From: Acinetobacter sp. ANC 7912
GTDB lineage: Bacteria; Pseudomonadota; Gammaproteobacteria; Pseudomonadales; Moraxellaceae
Length of the DNA stretch: 64,000 nucleotides
Assembly (NCBI RefSeq): GCF_039862785.1
Contig: NZ_CP156795.1
Coordinates: 62,001-126,000 of the forward strand
Reading direction: 5' to 3'
Positions 40,323 to 49,968 of the stretch are shown one piece after another. Numbering within the stretch: position 1 is the stretch's first letter; each line of letters begins with the position of its first letter. The position numbers were made by a program, and so were the translations under genes. Under the pieces are notes generated by a model. The model saw only the letters and a list, made by a program, of their open reading frames with translations. It had not been told where the DNA came from and ran no database searches.

Positions 40323-41444
40323 TTATTTCTCTGATGTTTGTTGTGCGGTGATGTATTCCACCACTTCTAAGTTAAAGCCTGACAGGGCATTGAAACGTAA
40401 TGGAGAGCTGAGCAGCTTCATTTTTTCAACACCCAAATCACGTAAAATCTGTGCGCCCACACCAATAGTCTGATACTGCTGGGAAAGTGCAGCATTCGAC
40501 TTCACATTTTTTGGTGCTGTTAAGGCATCCAGGGCAGGGCCCAAGTCTTGCAGATGACGCTGACCAATCCAGACCAGAACACCGCGTTCACTCTTGGAAA
40601 TTTCTTTTAGTGCACGGTCCAGGTTCCAGGCTGGTTCGCCATCCTGTTTATTCAGTTTTAGTAAGTCACGAGTCGGATTAAAGCCATGGACACGAACGGT
40701 TGTTACACCATCTTTTGGTTGACCTTTAACTAGCGCTAAATGGATATCCGGATTTCCAATTTCACGATAACGGTGTAATTCAAAAGTACCGTATTCGGTA
40801 TCAATGCTTTGCTGATCCAGATGTTCGACCGTCTGTTCATTGGTCATACGGTAATGAATCAGGTCGGCGATAGTCCCGATTTTTAAACCGTGTTTTTCGG
40901 CAAAGATCTCCAAATCTGGGCGGCGTGCCATAGTACCGTCTTCTTTAATGATCTCGCAGATCACTGAAGCGGGTTCCAGACCAGCTAAACGTGCCAGATC
41001 ACAGCCCGCTTCAGTATGACCAGCCCGGTGCAGGACACCGCCTGGTTGTGCCATCAATGGGAAGATGTGGCCTGGTTGTACGATATCAGCAGGTTTGGCG
41101 TGTGCAGCAACGGCAGTCTGAATCGTATGCGCACGCTCTGCTGCAGAAATACCGGTGGTAATGCCTTTAGCCGCTTCAATCGACAGGGTGAAGTTGGTAC
41201 CGTGTTGTGCACCGTTGGCATCTACCATGAGTGGTAAGTTTAGCTGTTGGCAACGCTCTTTGCTTAAAGTCAGGCAAACCAAACCACGCGCATGAGTGAT
41301 CATAAAGTTGATGTCCTCAGGGCGCACGTGGGTCGCAGCAATCACAAGATCGCCTTCATTCTCACGGTCTTCATCATCCATCAGGATGACCATTTTACCT
41401 GCACGGATATCTGCTACGAGCTCTTCAACGGTATTGAGCGGCAT
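40323..41444 (-). CDS. ribB: 3,4-dihydroxy-2-butanone-4-phosphate synthase with degenerate GTP-cyclohydrolase-II-like domain
   Basis: Makes the four-carbon precursor of riboflavin from ribulose-5-phosphate. The N-terminal RibB domain (residues 1-200) is intact: [31 protein letters not shown] and [16 protein letters not shown] carry the metal and substrate residues. The C-terminal 170 residues align with RibA but lack the three zinc-binding cysteines ([13 protein letters not shown] where HSECLTGD is usual), so GTP cyclohydrolase II activity is not expected; a separate ribA should exist elsewhere. ATG 41444 is preferred over the adjoining TTG. Confidence 0.93.
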   Translation of the reverse strand: MPLNTVEELVADIRAGKMVILMDDEDRENEGDLVIAATHVRPEDINFMITHARGLVCLTLSKERCQQLNLPLMVDANGAQHGTNFTLSIEAAKGITTGISAAERAHTIQTAVAAHAKPADIVQPGHIFPLMAQPGGVLHRAGHTEAGCDLARLAGLEPASVICEIIKEDGTMARRPDLEIFAEKHGLKIGTIADLIHYRMTNEQTVEHLDQQSIDTEYGTFELHRYREIGNPDIHLALVKGQPKDGVTTVRVHGFNPTRDLLKLNKQDGEPAWNLDRALKEISKSERGVLVWIGQRHLQDLGPALDALTAPKNVKSNAALSQQYQTIGVGAQILRDLGVEKMKLLSSPLRFNALSGFNLEVVEYITAQQTSEK

Positions 41445-41731
41445 CAACCTTCACCTTCTTTTTTGATCTTTATTTAGACCGAACCATGACATTATTGGTT
41501 GCATAGTCTAACGCTTTTTGAGCAATTTTGCCTATGCTTATTGCTTTCCCTAGGGTGTTCATTGTTATACACAGTCTTTTTTGGCAAAGAAAGCCAACTT
41601 TGTGAGGAAGTGATGTGTTTTGTGTTTTTTTTAAACGATTGAAAATGATTAATATTGGCAAACTTATGAAGGATCGAGATAAGTCTGCTAAAAAATGGGC
41701 TAAAAATTATGCTAAATAGGCATAAAACAAT
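41445..41731. other. Intergenic region upstream of ribB
   Basis: About 290 A+T-rich bases between the ribB start and the aldehyde dehydrogenase terminator. It should hold the promoter of the leftward rib-nus-thi operon. I looked for the conserved blocks of an FMN riboswitch and did not see them. A 63-codon open frame (41470-41661, leftward) has no supporting features. Confidence 0.45.
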
Positions 41732-41757
41732 AAAAAGCGAACCGGAGTCCGCTTTTT
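41732..41757 (-). terminator. Terminator after the aldehyde dehydrogenase gene
   Basis: AAAAAGCG and CGCTTTTT pair around a GC-rich inner stem; read leftward the stem is followed by TTTTTATTG. It is 15 bases past the stop codon. Confidence 0.8.
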
Positions 41758-41771
41758 AAGAAAGGCGCTGC

Positions 41772-43283
41772 TTAGAAGAAGCCTGCTGGTTTTGTCGAGT
41801 AACTCACGAGCAGGTTTTTGGTCTGCTGGTAATGATCCAGCATCATTTTGTGGTTCTCACGGCCAATCCCGGATTTCTTGTAACCGCCAAAAGCCGCATG
41901 AGCCGGGTAGATGTGATAACAGTTGGTCCAGACCCGACCGGCCTGAATGGCGCGACCGGCACGATAAGAGGTATGTGCCGAACGCGACCAGACCCCGGCA
42001 CCGAGGCCATAAATCGTATCATTGGCAATGCGGATCGCGTCATCAAAGTCTTTAAAGGTGGTCACGGCAAGCACCGGTCCAAAGATTTCCTCTTGGAAGG
42101 TACGCATCTCATTCGAACCTTTAAAAATGGTCGGTTCAATATAGAAGCCTTGACCGACTTCCTGACGTTCGCTACCACCGAGTAAGACCTCAGCACCTTC
42201 TTCACGTCCGGTGGCGATACAGCCGAGAATCTTATCCTGTTGTTCCTGTGAGGCTTGAGCACCAATCATCGTGGTGGTATCTAAAGGATGTCCGGTCTTA
42301 ATGCGTTTTACACGTTCTACCGCACGTGCTAAAAATTCATCCGCAATACTTTCCTGCACCAGGGCACGCGAAGGGCAGGTACAAATTTCCCCTTGGTTCA
42401 GGGCAAACATGGCAAAGCCTTCAAGGGCTTTATCCAGGTAGTCATCTTCTTTGTCCATGATGTCTTCAAAGAACAGGTTAGGTGATTTACCGCCCAGCTC
42501 TAAAGTCACTGGAATAATATTCTCAGTGGCATATTGCATAATCATTTGCCCGACTGCGGTGGATCCGGTAAAGGCAATTTTCGAGATGCGTGGATTGGTG
42601 GCTAAGGGACGACCGACTTCCACACCATAACCATTCACGATATTGAGAACGCCCGGTGGCAAGATATCTTGAATGAGTTCAGCGAGTACTAAAATACTGA
42701 CAGGGGTTTGTTCTGCGGGTTTAAGCACAATGCAATTGCCCGCAGCGAGTGCGGGTGCGAGTTTCCATGCCGCCATCAGGATCGGGAAATTCCAGGGAAT
42801 GATCTGTCCAACGACACCGAGTGGCTCGTGGAAATGATAGGCAATGGTATCTTCATCAATTTCAGAAATGCCGCCTTCCTGCGCACGGATACAGCCGGCA
42901 AAGTAACGGAAATGGTCAATACATAGTGGAATATCCGCAGCTAAGGTTTCGCGGATTGGCTTGCCGTTATCCCAGGTTTCTGCCACCGCCAATAGTTCCA
43001 GATTCTCCTCAAGACGATCGGCAATTTTGAGCAGAATATTGGAACGTGTGGTCGGCGATGCACTATTCCATTGCTGTTTGGCTGCATGAGCGGCATCCAG
43101 TGCCAGTTCGATATCTTCAACTGAGGAACGTGGAACTTTGGTAAAGGCCTTACCATCTACTGGAGAAATGTTGTCAAAGTATTCGCCTTTGACCGGAGGT
43201 ACCCATTTGCCACCAATAAAGTTTTCATACTGGGCTTTGAATTGTACTTTTGAACCGTCGGTATTAGGGTCTGCGTAACGCAT
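41772..43283 (-). CDS. Aldehyde dehydrogenase, AldB/ExaC-like
   Basis: A 503-residue NAD(P)-dependent aldehyde dehydrogenase, closest in pattern to the acetaldehyde dehydrogenases AldB/ExaC. The cofactor-site [14 protein letters not shown] (about residue 235), the general-base Glu in [12 protein letters not shown] (about residue 258) and the nucleophile in [14 protein letters not shown] (about residue 297, tandem CTC typical of this subgroup) are present. The ATG at 43283 ([10 protein letters not shown]) matches family N-termini; the 34-residue upstream extension in frame is hydrophobic and spurious. No alcohol dehydrogenase partner is adjacent. Confidence 0.92.
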   Translation of the reverse strand: MRYADPNTDGSKVQFKAQYENFIGGKWVPPVKGEYFDNISPVDGKAFTKVPRSSVEDIELALDAAHAAKQQWNSASPTTRSNILLKIADRLEENLELLAVAETWDNGKPIRETLAADIPLCIDHFRYFAGCIRAQEGGISEIDEDTIAYHFHEPLGVVGQIIPWNFPILMAAWKLAPALAAGNCIVLKPAEQTPVSILVLAELIQDILPPGVLNIVNGYGVEVGRPLATNPRISKIAFTGSTAVGQMIMQYATENIIPVTLELGGKSPNLFFEDIMDKEDDYLDKALEGFAMFALNQGEICTCPSRALVQESIADEFLARAVERVKRIKTGHPLDTTTMIGAQASQEQQDKILGCIATGREEGAEVLLGGSERQEVGQGFYIEPTIFKGSNEMRTFQEEIFGPVLAVTTFKDFDDAIRIANDTIYGLGAGVWSRSAHTSYRAGRAIQAGRVWTNCYHIYPAHAAFGGYKKSGIGRENHKMMLDHYQQTKNLLVSYSTKPAGFF

Positions 43284-43560
43284 AATGGTGTCCTTGCAAT
43301 CATTGTTATAGTGAAACGTTTTAAAATAAATTTGAATAAAATAGAGCCATGAACCGGCTACTGCTAGAACTAATATAAAGAGCAAAATTGAAGGGAAGTT
43401 AAAGGCTTACAAGCTTGCTACAAAACACAACAAAGCTGGCTTGATTGAAGGTGGTTTTTATTTCATAAGTATTTAATCTAACGGGTTAAATTCATTATTT
43501 TTGAGACTTTTAAAGGGTTAACCTGTTCACAATTTATTGTAAATACAATTGTAACAAGAA
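43284..43560. other. Upstream region of the aldehyde dehydrogenase gene
   Basis: About 280 A+T-rich bases up to the IS66 target site. The leftward promoter of the aldehyde dehydrogenase gene should lie here. I see no open frame or hairpin that I would call. Confidence 0.4.
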
Positions 43561-43568
43561 TAATAGCT
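43561..43568. repeat. Left target-site duplication of the IS66 element
   Basis: TAATAGCT directly before the left inverted repeat; an identical copy is at 46102-46109 directly after the right one. Confidence 0.95.
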
Positions 43569-43654
43569 GTAAGCGTCCGCTGAACACACCTTATGAATTC
43601 ATCCTATAAGCCTTAATTTAGTCCCCACTTAAAAACAAGTGGGGACTAAAATTT

Positions 43655-44038
43655 ATGACTACAAATCACCAGACATCCATCGCATCTCTTGCGAAAAAAC
43701 GAAGAACATACAGTGCTGAATTTAAACAGCAGATCGTTCAGGCTTGTAAAGCACCGGACGTTTCAATTGCTTCGGTCGCTTTGCAACATGGATTGAATAC
43801 AAATCTTGTATCCAAATGGATTCGCTTAATTGATGGTAAGCCAGGGAATGATCGCTCACCACTACCGAATAAACCTGCATTTATTGCCTTATCTTGCTCT
43901 GCACCATTAGATCCTACTCCTACTGACATGTTAATGGTTCAAATTACTTTACCCCACTCAAAAGCAGAAATTGGCTTGAAATGGCAAGTATCAGAAATAC
44001 CTGCCTTGGCAGAATTACTCAAGGCACTTGCAACATGA
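43655..44038 (+). CDS. tnpA: IS66 accessory protein TnpA
   Basis: A 127-residue protein with an N-terminal helix-turn-helix (RRTYSAEFKQQIVQACKAP then SVALQHGLNTNLVSKWIR), as in IS66 and IS3 OrfA proteins. It probably binds the element ends. Its stop codon overlaps the tnpB start (ATGA), so translation is coupled. Confidence 0.93.
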   Translation: MTTNHQTSIASLAKKRRTYSAEFKQQIVQACKAPDVSIASVALQHGLNTNLVSKWIRLIDGKPGNDRSPLPNKPAFIALSCSAPLDPTPTDMLMVQITLPHSKAEIGLKWQVSEIPALAELLKALAT

Positions 44039-44370
44039 TCCGCATTGATGAAATCTGGTTGTCTACTCAGCCCATGGACATGCGTGCAGGTATGGATACG
44101 ACCATGGCTCAGGTGGTGAGAGCCTTTGGCTACATCAAACCGCATTGTGCTTACCTGTTCTGTAATAAATGTGGCCATCGCATGAAAGTACTGGTACATG
44201 ATGGACTGGGCATCTGGCTGTGTGCCCGGCGGCTGGAACAGGGCAAATTTCACTGGGCTCAAGTTCACCAAGGTGAAACCGTGGCCCTCAGCCCGGAACA
44301 GTTACAGGCACTGATCCAAGGTTTGCCCTGGCAGCGCATTGGACGACAGCAGGTGGTGACGATGCTTTAA
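44035..44370 (+). CDS. tnpB: IS66 accessory protein TnpB
   Basis: A 111-residue IS66 Orf2-like protein, required for transposition with unknown mechanism. Family signature PMDMRAGMDTTMAQVV near residue 14 and LGIWLCARRLEQGKFHW near residue 59. The ATG at 44035 overlaps the tnpA stop and is preferred over an upstream in-frame alternative near 43981. Confidence 0.93.
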   Translation: MIRIDEIWLSTQPMDMRAGMDTTMAQVVRAFGYIKPHCAYLFCNKCGHRMKVLVHDGLGIWLCARRLEQGKFHWAQVHQGETVALSPEQLQALIQGLPWQRIGRQQVVTML

Positions 44371-44444
44371 ACCAGGCTGTTCCATTCTGCTATTCTCCAA
44401 ACGTTCTATTTCATTCTTCTCATGACCTCAGGCATACTGCGGTC

Positions 44445-46070
44445 ATGAATACGCTGCCTGACTTAAGCCAACTGACCCATGAACAACTGCTGGAATTCAC
44501 CAGGCAGTTGGCGCTGCAGCATCAGTCTCTAGCACAATCAAACCAGCAATTAGATGCCAGAGTTCAACATCTTGAAGTCACCAATCAGCAATTAGATTCT
44601 AAAGTTCAACATCTTTCTATTCTCACTCAAAAATACGAGCATGAACTGGCGCTGTTTAAACGGCATAAGTTCGCCCAGAAGAATGAACACTTAACGACCA
44701 AACAAATCCACCTGTGGGACGAAGCGGTTGAAGAAGATATTGCCGCGGTTGATCTAGAATTAGAACGATTAAATGCAGATAAAACCGATGCAGCGACAGA
44801 GAAAGCCACAGTCAACAAACCTAAACGTCGACTGCTGCCCGATCATCTACACACCATTCGTATTGAGCATGAACCAGCATCAACCCAATGCAGTTGTGGC
44901 TGCCAGTTACGTCGTATCGGCGAAGATATCAGTGAAAAACTGCATTTCAGACCGGCACAGTTCTATAAGGAACAGCATGTCCGTGGCAAATGGGTCTGTG
45001 ATCAGTGTGACACCCTGACTCAGCAAGCGATGCCTGCCTATGTGATTGATAAAGGCATTGCTTCACCTGAACTGCTCAGCCATGTGCTGGTATCGAAGTA
45101 TGCCGATCATTTACCGCTGTACCGTCAACGTCTGATCTATCAGCGGGCGGGAATCGAGCTTTCTAGATCAACGTTATCTGACTGGATAGGTCGCTGCGGT
45201 GTAGAACTGGAACCTCTGGCCAATGCCTTAAAAGAGGTGGTACTACAACAGCAGGTGCTGCATGCAGATGAAACACCGGTCACCATCATGCGGATGGGTG
45301 AGAATGATAAAAAACCGAAGAAAGGTTATGTCTGGGCCTATGCCACTACACAGTACAATCCAGTTCAGGCGGTGATCTATGACTTTCAGGATAGTCGTTC
45401 AGGCCAGCATGCTGCAGAGTTCTTGAAAGGCTGGCAGGGTTATCTAGTCTGTGATGATTACAGTGGTTATAAAGCACGCTTTAAATCAGGCCAGGTCATA
45501 GAGGTGGGCTGCATGGCCCATGCACGTCGTAAATTCCATGAACTGCATGTAACTGGGAAAAGTCAGGTCGCTGAACAGGCATTAGTGCTGATTCAGAAAC
45601 TGTATGCGATAGAAGCAGAGCTCAGGAAAAAGACCGATGGTACAGCGGAAGACCGCCGCGAATACCGACAACAGCATAGTCAACCAGTGATGCAACAACT
45701 ATATGAATGGCTCAACCAACATCATCTGACGGTGCCATCGAGTTCTCCCACCGCCAAGGCGATCAATTACACTCTGAAGCGTTGGCCAGCCTTAAGCCGC
45801 TATTTGGATGATGGCAATCTACCGATTTGCAATAATTGGGTAGAGAATCAAATGCGACCTTGGGCCTTAGGGCGCAAGAACTGGCTGTTTGCTGGCTCGC
45901 TGCGCAGTGGACAGCGAGCGGCAAATATCATGACGTTAATCCAGTCAGCAAAGCTGAATGGCTTGGATCCGTATGCCTATTTAAGTGATGTGCTGAAAAG
46001 GCTGCCGACGCATAAAGCGACCCAAATAGAAGAATTACTACCACATCGCTGGAAATCCAACTCAAATTAA
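44445..46070 (+). CDS. tnpC: IS66-family transposase TnpC
   Basis: A 541-residue transposase. An N-terminal coiled coil (about residues 15-75, with repeated NQQLD heptads) is followed by a zinc-finger-like cysteine cluster (CSCGCQ, about residue 150, and CDQC, about residue 187) and a DDE catalytic domain with LHADETPVTIM (about residue 271), LVCDDYSGYKARF (about residue 338) and the Glu in NNWVENQMRPWALGRKNWLF (about residue 465). The frame is intact. Confidence 0.96.
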   Translation: MNTLPDLSQLTHEQLLEFTRQLALQHQSLAQSNQQLDARVQHLEVTNQQLDSKVQHLSILTQKYEHELALFKRHKFAQKNEHLTTKQIHLWDEAVEEDIAAVDLELERLNADKTDAATEKATVNKPKRRLLPDHLHTIRIEHEPASTQCSCGCQLRRIGEDISEKLHFRPAQFYKEQHVRGKWVCDQCDTLTQQAMPAYVIDKGIASPELLSHVLVSKYADHLPLYRQRLIYQRAGIELSRSTLSDWIGRCGVELEPLANALKEVVLQQQVLHADETPVTIMRMGENDKKPKKGYVWAYATTQYNPVQAVIYDFQDSRSGQHAAEFLKGWQGYLVCDDYSGYKARFKSGQVIEVGCMAHARRKFHELHVTGKSQVAEQALVLIQKLYAIEAELRKKTDGTAEDRREYRQQHSQPVMQQLYEWLNQHHLTVPSSSPTAKAINYTLKRWPALSRYLDDGNLPICNNWVENQMRPWALGRKNWLFAGSLRSGQRAANIMTLIQSAKLNGLDPYAYLSDVLKRLPTHKATQIEELLPHRWKSNSN

Positions 46071-46101
46071 AAAATAGGCATGGGGTTCAGCGGACGCTTA
46101 C

Positions 46102-46109
46102 TAATAGCT
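46102..46109. repeat. Right target-site duplication of the IS66 element
   Basis: TAATAGCT, identical to 43561-43568, directly after the right inverted repeat. Confidence 0.95.
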
Positions 46110-46180
46110 GAGCTAGGCCAAGTCTTTAAATATAGAAAGCCCAAATCAAGGGCTTTCAATCACAGCTCGATTGTTGCTTT

Positions 46181-47158
46181 TTAACGGGACAGAAAGCCGG
46201 TGTGTTTTAGCCAGTCGAAGAGTTGCCGGTAAACCTGTTCGCGTACCGGGTGTTCCGATAGTATCAGATCATGCAAGCCATTTTTAATTTCACAGAACTG
46301 CACATCACCTGATATTTTTTTGCCATATTTGACCATATCCTTGATATTTAAGATCACATCGCTGCTTTGTGCTTGACGGTTGAAACGGCGCGGATAGCTG
46401 CTCTGATGCGCGTACATCAGTAGAGTCGGAACATTTAAGGCAACGCCCTGATGAATTTCTTTTTGTGCTTCATGAATGGCATGTACAAAGCCGAGACGCA
46501 CCCATGGATAACGCGGCTGTTTCCATTCCAGGTTAAAATTCCATTCCCCCCGATCACTGACATGCAGGCTCGGCACATAGAATTTGTTTAAGCGGCTCGG
46601 AAACAGCAGGTTGGGAAAGCGTTTGCCCAGTGCAGACATTGTGGGAATAGCCAGCTTCTTTTCCAGGCGGCTCATATTAAAGTCATAAAACGGGCTGTTG
46701 AGCCATAAGGCTTTGATCAGGGGGTGCTTCGGATGATGTGAAGCATATAAGGTGGTGGTTAGCCCACCCGTTGAATGGCCACTGAGCAGGACGGCATCAT
46801 GACCTTCAGCACCAATAATTGCCAACGCCTGAGTAATTTCAGCATCATATTCAGAAAGCGAATGGACGTTATAGTACATTTGATGCGGTAAATAAGAACG
46901 CCCATATTTACGCAAATCCAGCGCATAAAAATCACAACCCTGCGCATTAAAGCGCTCGGCCATTTCAGTCTGGAAAAAATAGTCAATAAAACCGTGAATA
47001 TAGAGTACTGCTTTAGAGGTGGGCTGCTCTGCTTTTTTACGAATCAAAGTGGCCACCACTTTGCCTTCATAATCATCAGAAAAATTTAAAGTAGCCTGTT
47101 CATATCCTGCGCCTAATACATCAGGCTGATATCGGGGAGTCTGGAGCGTTATTGTCAT
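46181..47158 (-). CDS. Alpha/beta hydrolase, lysophospholipase-like
   Basis: A 325-residue serine hydrolase. The nucleophile elbow is LLSGHSTGGLTTTLYASHHP (Ser about residue 124), with an oxyanion-hole region YIHGFIDYFFQ (about residue 53). The catalytic His is probably in KNGLHDLILSEHP near the C-terminus. Overall similar to PldB/monoacylglycerol lipase-type proteins. No signal peptide, so probably cytoplasmic. Substrate unknown. Confidence 0.85.
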   Translation of the reverse strand: MTITLQTPRYQPDVLGAGYEQATLNFSDDYEGKVVATLIRKKAEQPTSKAVLYIHGFIDYFFQTEMAERFNAQGCDFYALDLRKYGRSYLPHQMYYNVHSLSEYDAEITQALAIIGAEGHDAVLLSGHSTGGLTTTLYASHHPKHPLIKALWLNSPFYDFNMSRLEKKLAIPTMSALGKRFPNLLFPSRLNKFYVPSLHVSDRGEWNFNLEWKQPRYPWVRLGFVHAIHEAQKEIHQGVALNVPTLLMYAHQSSYPRRFNRQAQSSDVILNIKDMVKYGKKISGDVQFCEIKNGLHDLILSEHPVREQVYRQLFDWLKHTGFLSR

Positions 47159-47355
47159 TGTTATACTCAGGGAAGTTTTAGGCTTTATAGTTGATCAAGT
47201 TTCAGTCTTTGTCAATTTTTGTGATGAAGATTAAAAAGTTAGCCTTGAGAAGCAGGTCCAGTGTGAACTGAGCCTTTATACCGAATGCTTTTAAATTGCA
47301 ATGCACCATTTAGAGGGGATAAATTTACTTTATAAAACGAGACGACGACGTTATC
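47159..47355 (+). promoter_or_regulatory. Divergent promoter region upstream of the kps locus
   Basis: About 200 bases between the leftward hydrolase gene and kpsM must hold the promoter of the rightward capsule genes. I could not identify a convincing -35/-10 pair. The JUMPstart/ops element that recruits RfaH to enterobacterial capsule operons is not visible here. Confidence 0.4.
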
Positions 47356-48219
47356 ATGTCATCGCCTATTTCTTACCTCATTGACTCAAAAGAGCATATG
47401 GAACCATCATCCCAGCTTAAAAAATTACCACGCCTTAAGCCTCGTGGTGGCCTGAGAGTAATGTATGCTTCGATTCGCGCGCTCATTTTGCGTGAACTTC
47501 AAACTCGTTTTGGCCAGTATCGCTTGGGCTATGTATGGGTGTTTTTAGAGCCACTCTTAACTATTGGGATCATGGTTTTATTATTCGCGACCATTAGACA
47601 GCGTATGGCCCCCGGTATTGAGTATGAGGTTTTTTTAATCAATGGGATCATTCCATTTTTTATGTTTCGAACAGGGGTCATGTTAGGGACGAGTGCAGTA
47701 GAGTCTAATAAGGGCTTATTTAGCTATCGTTCGGTAAAGCCTATTGATGCTTTAGTTGCTCGTAACATCTTAGAGCTGCTATTAAAATTTACAGCGTATA
47801 TGGGCTTTAGTGTTAGTTTCTTATGGTTCGGTTATTCTATAAGCTTAAGCGAAATTCCTAATTTATTATTTTATTGGTTACTTTTATTTATTTTCATGTT
47901 TAGTTGTAGCCTTGTATTTTTAGTAATTGCTGACTTCTCCAAAGAAATTGTTAAAATTCTTTCTCCGCTATTTTTAATTCTATATTTGGCTTCAGGTATT
48001 TTATATTCAATTCATATTATACCGGCAGAGTATCGTGTGTATTTACTTTATAATCCACTTATTCACATTTTTGAACTAATGAGAAATGCTGTTGCACCGA
48101 CTTATGCTTTAGTACCTGGTATTAGTTTATCTTATTTTATTTATTGGATAATTATTACTCTGTTTTTGGGGCTTTTATTATATAAGCGTTTTGAACGTCG
48201 TATGGTGAAGTCAAAATGA
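47356..48219 (+). CDS. kpsM: Capsule ABC transporter permease KpsM
   Basis: A 287-residue inner-membrane permease of the ABC-2 family, exporting lipid-linked capsular polysaccharide. After a cytoplasmic N-terminus (LRVMYASIRALILRELQTRF, with the amphipathic helix typical of KpsM) come six hydrophobic helices, with GYVWVFLEPLLTIGIMVLL near residue 57. The C-terminal PLIHIFELMRNAVAP is conserved in this family. Overlaps kpsT by 4 bases. First gene of the kps operon. The ATG 47356 has a weak ribosome site, so internal starts at 47398 or 47461 remain possible. Confidence 0.93.
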   Translation: MSSPISYLIDSKEHMEPSSQLKKLPRLKPRGGLRVMYASIRALILRELQTRFGQYRLGYVWVFLEPLLTIGIMVLLFATIRQRMAPGIEYEVFLINGIIPFFMFRTGVMLGTSAVESNKGLFSYRSVKPIDALVARNILELLLKFTAYMGFSVSFLWFGYSISLSEIPNLLFYWLLLFIFMFSCSLVFLVIADFSKEIVKILSPLFLILYLASGILYSIHIIPAEYRVYLLYNPLIHIFELMRNAVAPTYALVPGISLSYFIYWIIITLFLGLLLYKRFERRMVKSK

Positions 48220-48878
48220 TAGAGCTTCGTAACCTGACCAAGTCTTATATTACTCCCAAAGGACGGCATTATGTATTTAAAAACCTTAGTGCCATATTAC
48301 CAGAAAACAAAAGTGTAGCTTTACTAGGTAAAAATGGCGCAGGTAAAAGTACGCTATTACGTATTATTGGTGGGATCGACTATGCCGATGAAGGCGAGGT
48401 GATTACCAATAAAACAATTTCCTGGCCGGTTGCTTTATCTGGTGGTTTTCAGGGCAGTCTGACAGCACGGCAAAATGTCCGTTTTGTTGCCAGACTTTAT
48501 GTAAGTAATGAAGATGAAGTTGAATATGTTGTAAATTTTGTAGAAGAGTTTGCTGAAATTGGAAAGTATTTTGATATGCCGATGAAAAGCTATTCGAGTG
48601 GTATGCGGAGCCGGATCGGGTTCGGATTGAGTATGGCATTTAACTTTGACTATTATTTGCTTGATGAGGCGGGGGCAGTGGGTGATGCTTCATTCCGCAA
48701 GAAAAGTCAGGCATTACTAGATGATTTAAAGCAAAATTCAAATATTATTATGGTTTCACATAATGTGAAAGATTTATTGCGTAATTGTGATGTGGCTTTT
48801 TTGGTCAGAGATGGAAAGGCTGAATATTTTGACAATATGCAAGATGCAATAGAGGTATATCAAGAATATGTTAAGTAA
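48216..48878 (+). CDS. kpsT: Capsule ABC transporter ATP-binding protein KpsT
   Basis: A 220-residue ATPase subunit that powers capsule export with KpsM. Walker A is LLGKNGAGKSTLL (about residue 38), the signature loop is SYSSGMRSRIGFGLS (about residue 128) and Walker B is YYLLDEAGAVGD (about residue 146); H-loop MVSHNVKDLLRNC. It has the short form without the C-terminal polysaccharide-binding domain seen in Wzt. That form is typical of group 2/3 capsule transporters, which export a Kdo-linked chain. It overlaps kpsE by 11 bases. Confidence 0.95.
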   Translation: MIELRNLTKSYITPKGRHYVFKNLSAILPENKSVALLGKNGAGKSTLLRIIGGIDYADEGEVITNKTISWPVALSGGFQGSLTARQNVRFVARLYVSNEDEVEYVVNFVEEFAEIGKYFDMPMKSYSSGMRSRIGFGLSMAFNFDYYLLDEAGAVGDASFRKKSQALLDDLKQNSNIIMVSHNVKDLLRNCDVAFLVRDGKAEYFDNMQDAIEVYQEYVK

Positions 48879-49965
48879 AAAAAATAAAAAACTGTTCATT
48901 GCATATAGCTGTATTGTGCTTATTCCTTTACTAGTCATAATGTTGTATTTGATGATCTTTGCAAAAGATCGTTATGAGTCAAACTCAATTTTACTGGTTA
49001 AGCAGGTTGCTGAAACACAGGTTTCGGATAATAGTGGTTTGGGTGCTTTGTTGGGAGTGGCGAACACAAGTCGTGAAGATGCTCAGATTTTAAAAGAATA
49101 TATTCGCTCTCGTGACATGGTTGAAAAACTAGACCAAAAGCTTAATTTGAGAAAAGCATTTTATGCTCAAAAAGATCCTCTTTTCGCACTCGAGAAAGAT
49201 GCTTCTATTGAAGAATTGGTTGAATACTTTAATAAAGTCGTCAAAATTGACTTGGATGAGCAAACGATGATGTTAGCTATTACGTCTCAAGGATTTACTT
49301 CAGACTTTTCATTAAAACTGAATCATGAAATTTTAAACCTAAGTGATGAGTTTATTAATGGAGTCTCTAAAAGTATTGCTCAAGAACAACAGTCTTTTGC
49401 AGAGAAACAATACCAAGAGGCCGCTAAACAACTCGATGAAGCACGCCGGGCTGTACTAGTTTATCAAAATGAAAATGAAATCTTTGATCCTGAATTACAG
49501 GCAAAGGCGGTTGCAACCTTGGTTTCTAGCTTACAAAATAACTTGGCTCAATTAAAAACTGAAGAGCGCACTCTGCTTAGCTACTTAACACCTGAAGCCC
49601 CTCAGGTCATTGCACTAAAGAGTCAGATTGAATCAGTTGAAAAACAAATTGATGCAGAAAGTGCGAAGCTTACCTCTCCCAATAACTCTAAATTGAACCA
49701 GAATGTTGCTGATTTTGAAGCATTAAAAGCCCAAGTAGAATTTGCTACAGACTTATATAAAATTTCATTGGCATCACTTGAAAAAGCACGATTAGAAGCC
49801 TCAAGAAAATTGAAAAAGTTAGTTGTAATTGCTGAGCCTCGTCTGGCTGAAGATGCTTTATACCCACGTAAAGTGTATATCAGTATCACCTCATTTATTC
49901 TACTCAATATTGTTTTTGGTATTGGACTATTGATCCATTCGATTATTCGTGAGCACAGAGAATAA
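48868..49965 (+). CDS. kpsE: Capsule export inner-membrane/periplasmic adaptor KpsE
   Basis: A 365-residue polysaccharide co-polymerase-type adaptor that connects KpsMT with the outer-membrane channel KpsD. Transmembrane helices lie at both ends (about 11-30 and 338-358). Between them is a periplasmic domain with a long coiled-coil stretch (about 165-310), including the PEAPQVIALKSQIESVEKQI segment typical of this family. No Walker motif or C-terminal tyrosine-kinase domain is present, unlike Wzc. Confidence 0.93.
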   Translation: MLSKKNKKLFIAYSCIVLIPLLVIMLYLMIFAKDRYESNSILLVKQVAETQVSDNSGLGALLGVANTSREDAQILKEYIRSRDMVEKLDQKLNLRKAFYAQKDPLFALEKDASIEELVEYFNKVVKIDLDEQTMMLAITSQGFTSDFSLKLNHEILNLSDEFINGVSKSIAQEQQSFAEKQYQEAAKQLDEARRAVLVYQNENEIFDPELQAKAVATLVSSLQNNLAQLKTEERTLLSYLTPEAPQVIALKSQIESVEKQIDAESAKLTSPNNSKLNQNVADFEALKAQVEFATDLYKISLASLEKARLEASRKLKKLVVIAEPRLAEDALYPRKVYISITSFILLNIVFGIGLLIHSIIREHRE

Positions 49966-49968
49966 GTT

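Larger units (their letters stand above)
43569..46101 (+). mobile_element. Complete IS66-family insertion sequence
   Basis: An element of 2,533 bp with perfect 17-bp terminal inverted repeats GTAAGCGTCCGCTGAAC (43569-43585 and, complemented, 46085-46101) and an 8-bp target duplication, the length expected for IS66. It carries intact tnpA, tnpB and tnpC in the standard order. It inserted between the leftward aldehyde dehydrogenase and alpha/beta hydrolase genes and breaks no visible gene. The perfect ends and duplication point to a recent insertion. Confidence 0.97.

Noticed and set aside
41470..41661. 63-codon leftward open frame upstream of ribB
   Set aside because: No ribosome site or family resemblance; occupies the expected promoter/leader region.
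41445..41731. FMN riboswitch upstream of the rib operon
   Set aside because: The conserved sequence blocks of the RFN element are not visible by eye; a covariance-model search would decide.
47159..47355. JUMPstart/ops element before kpsM
   Set aside because: No match to the GGCGGTAGC core seen.
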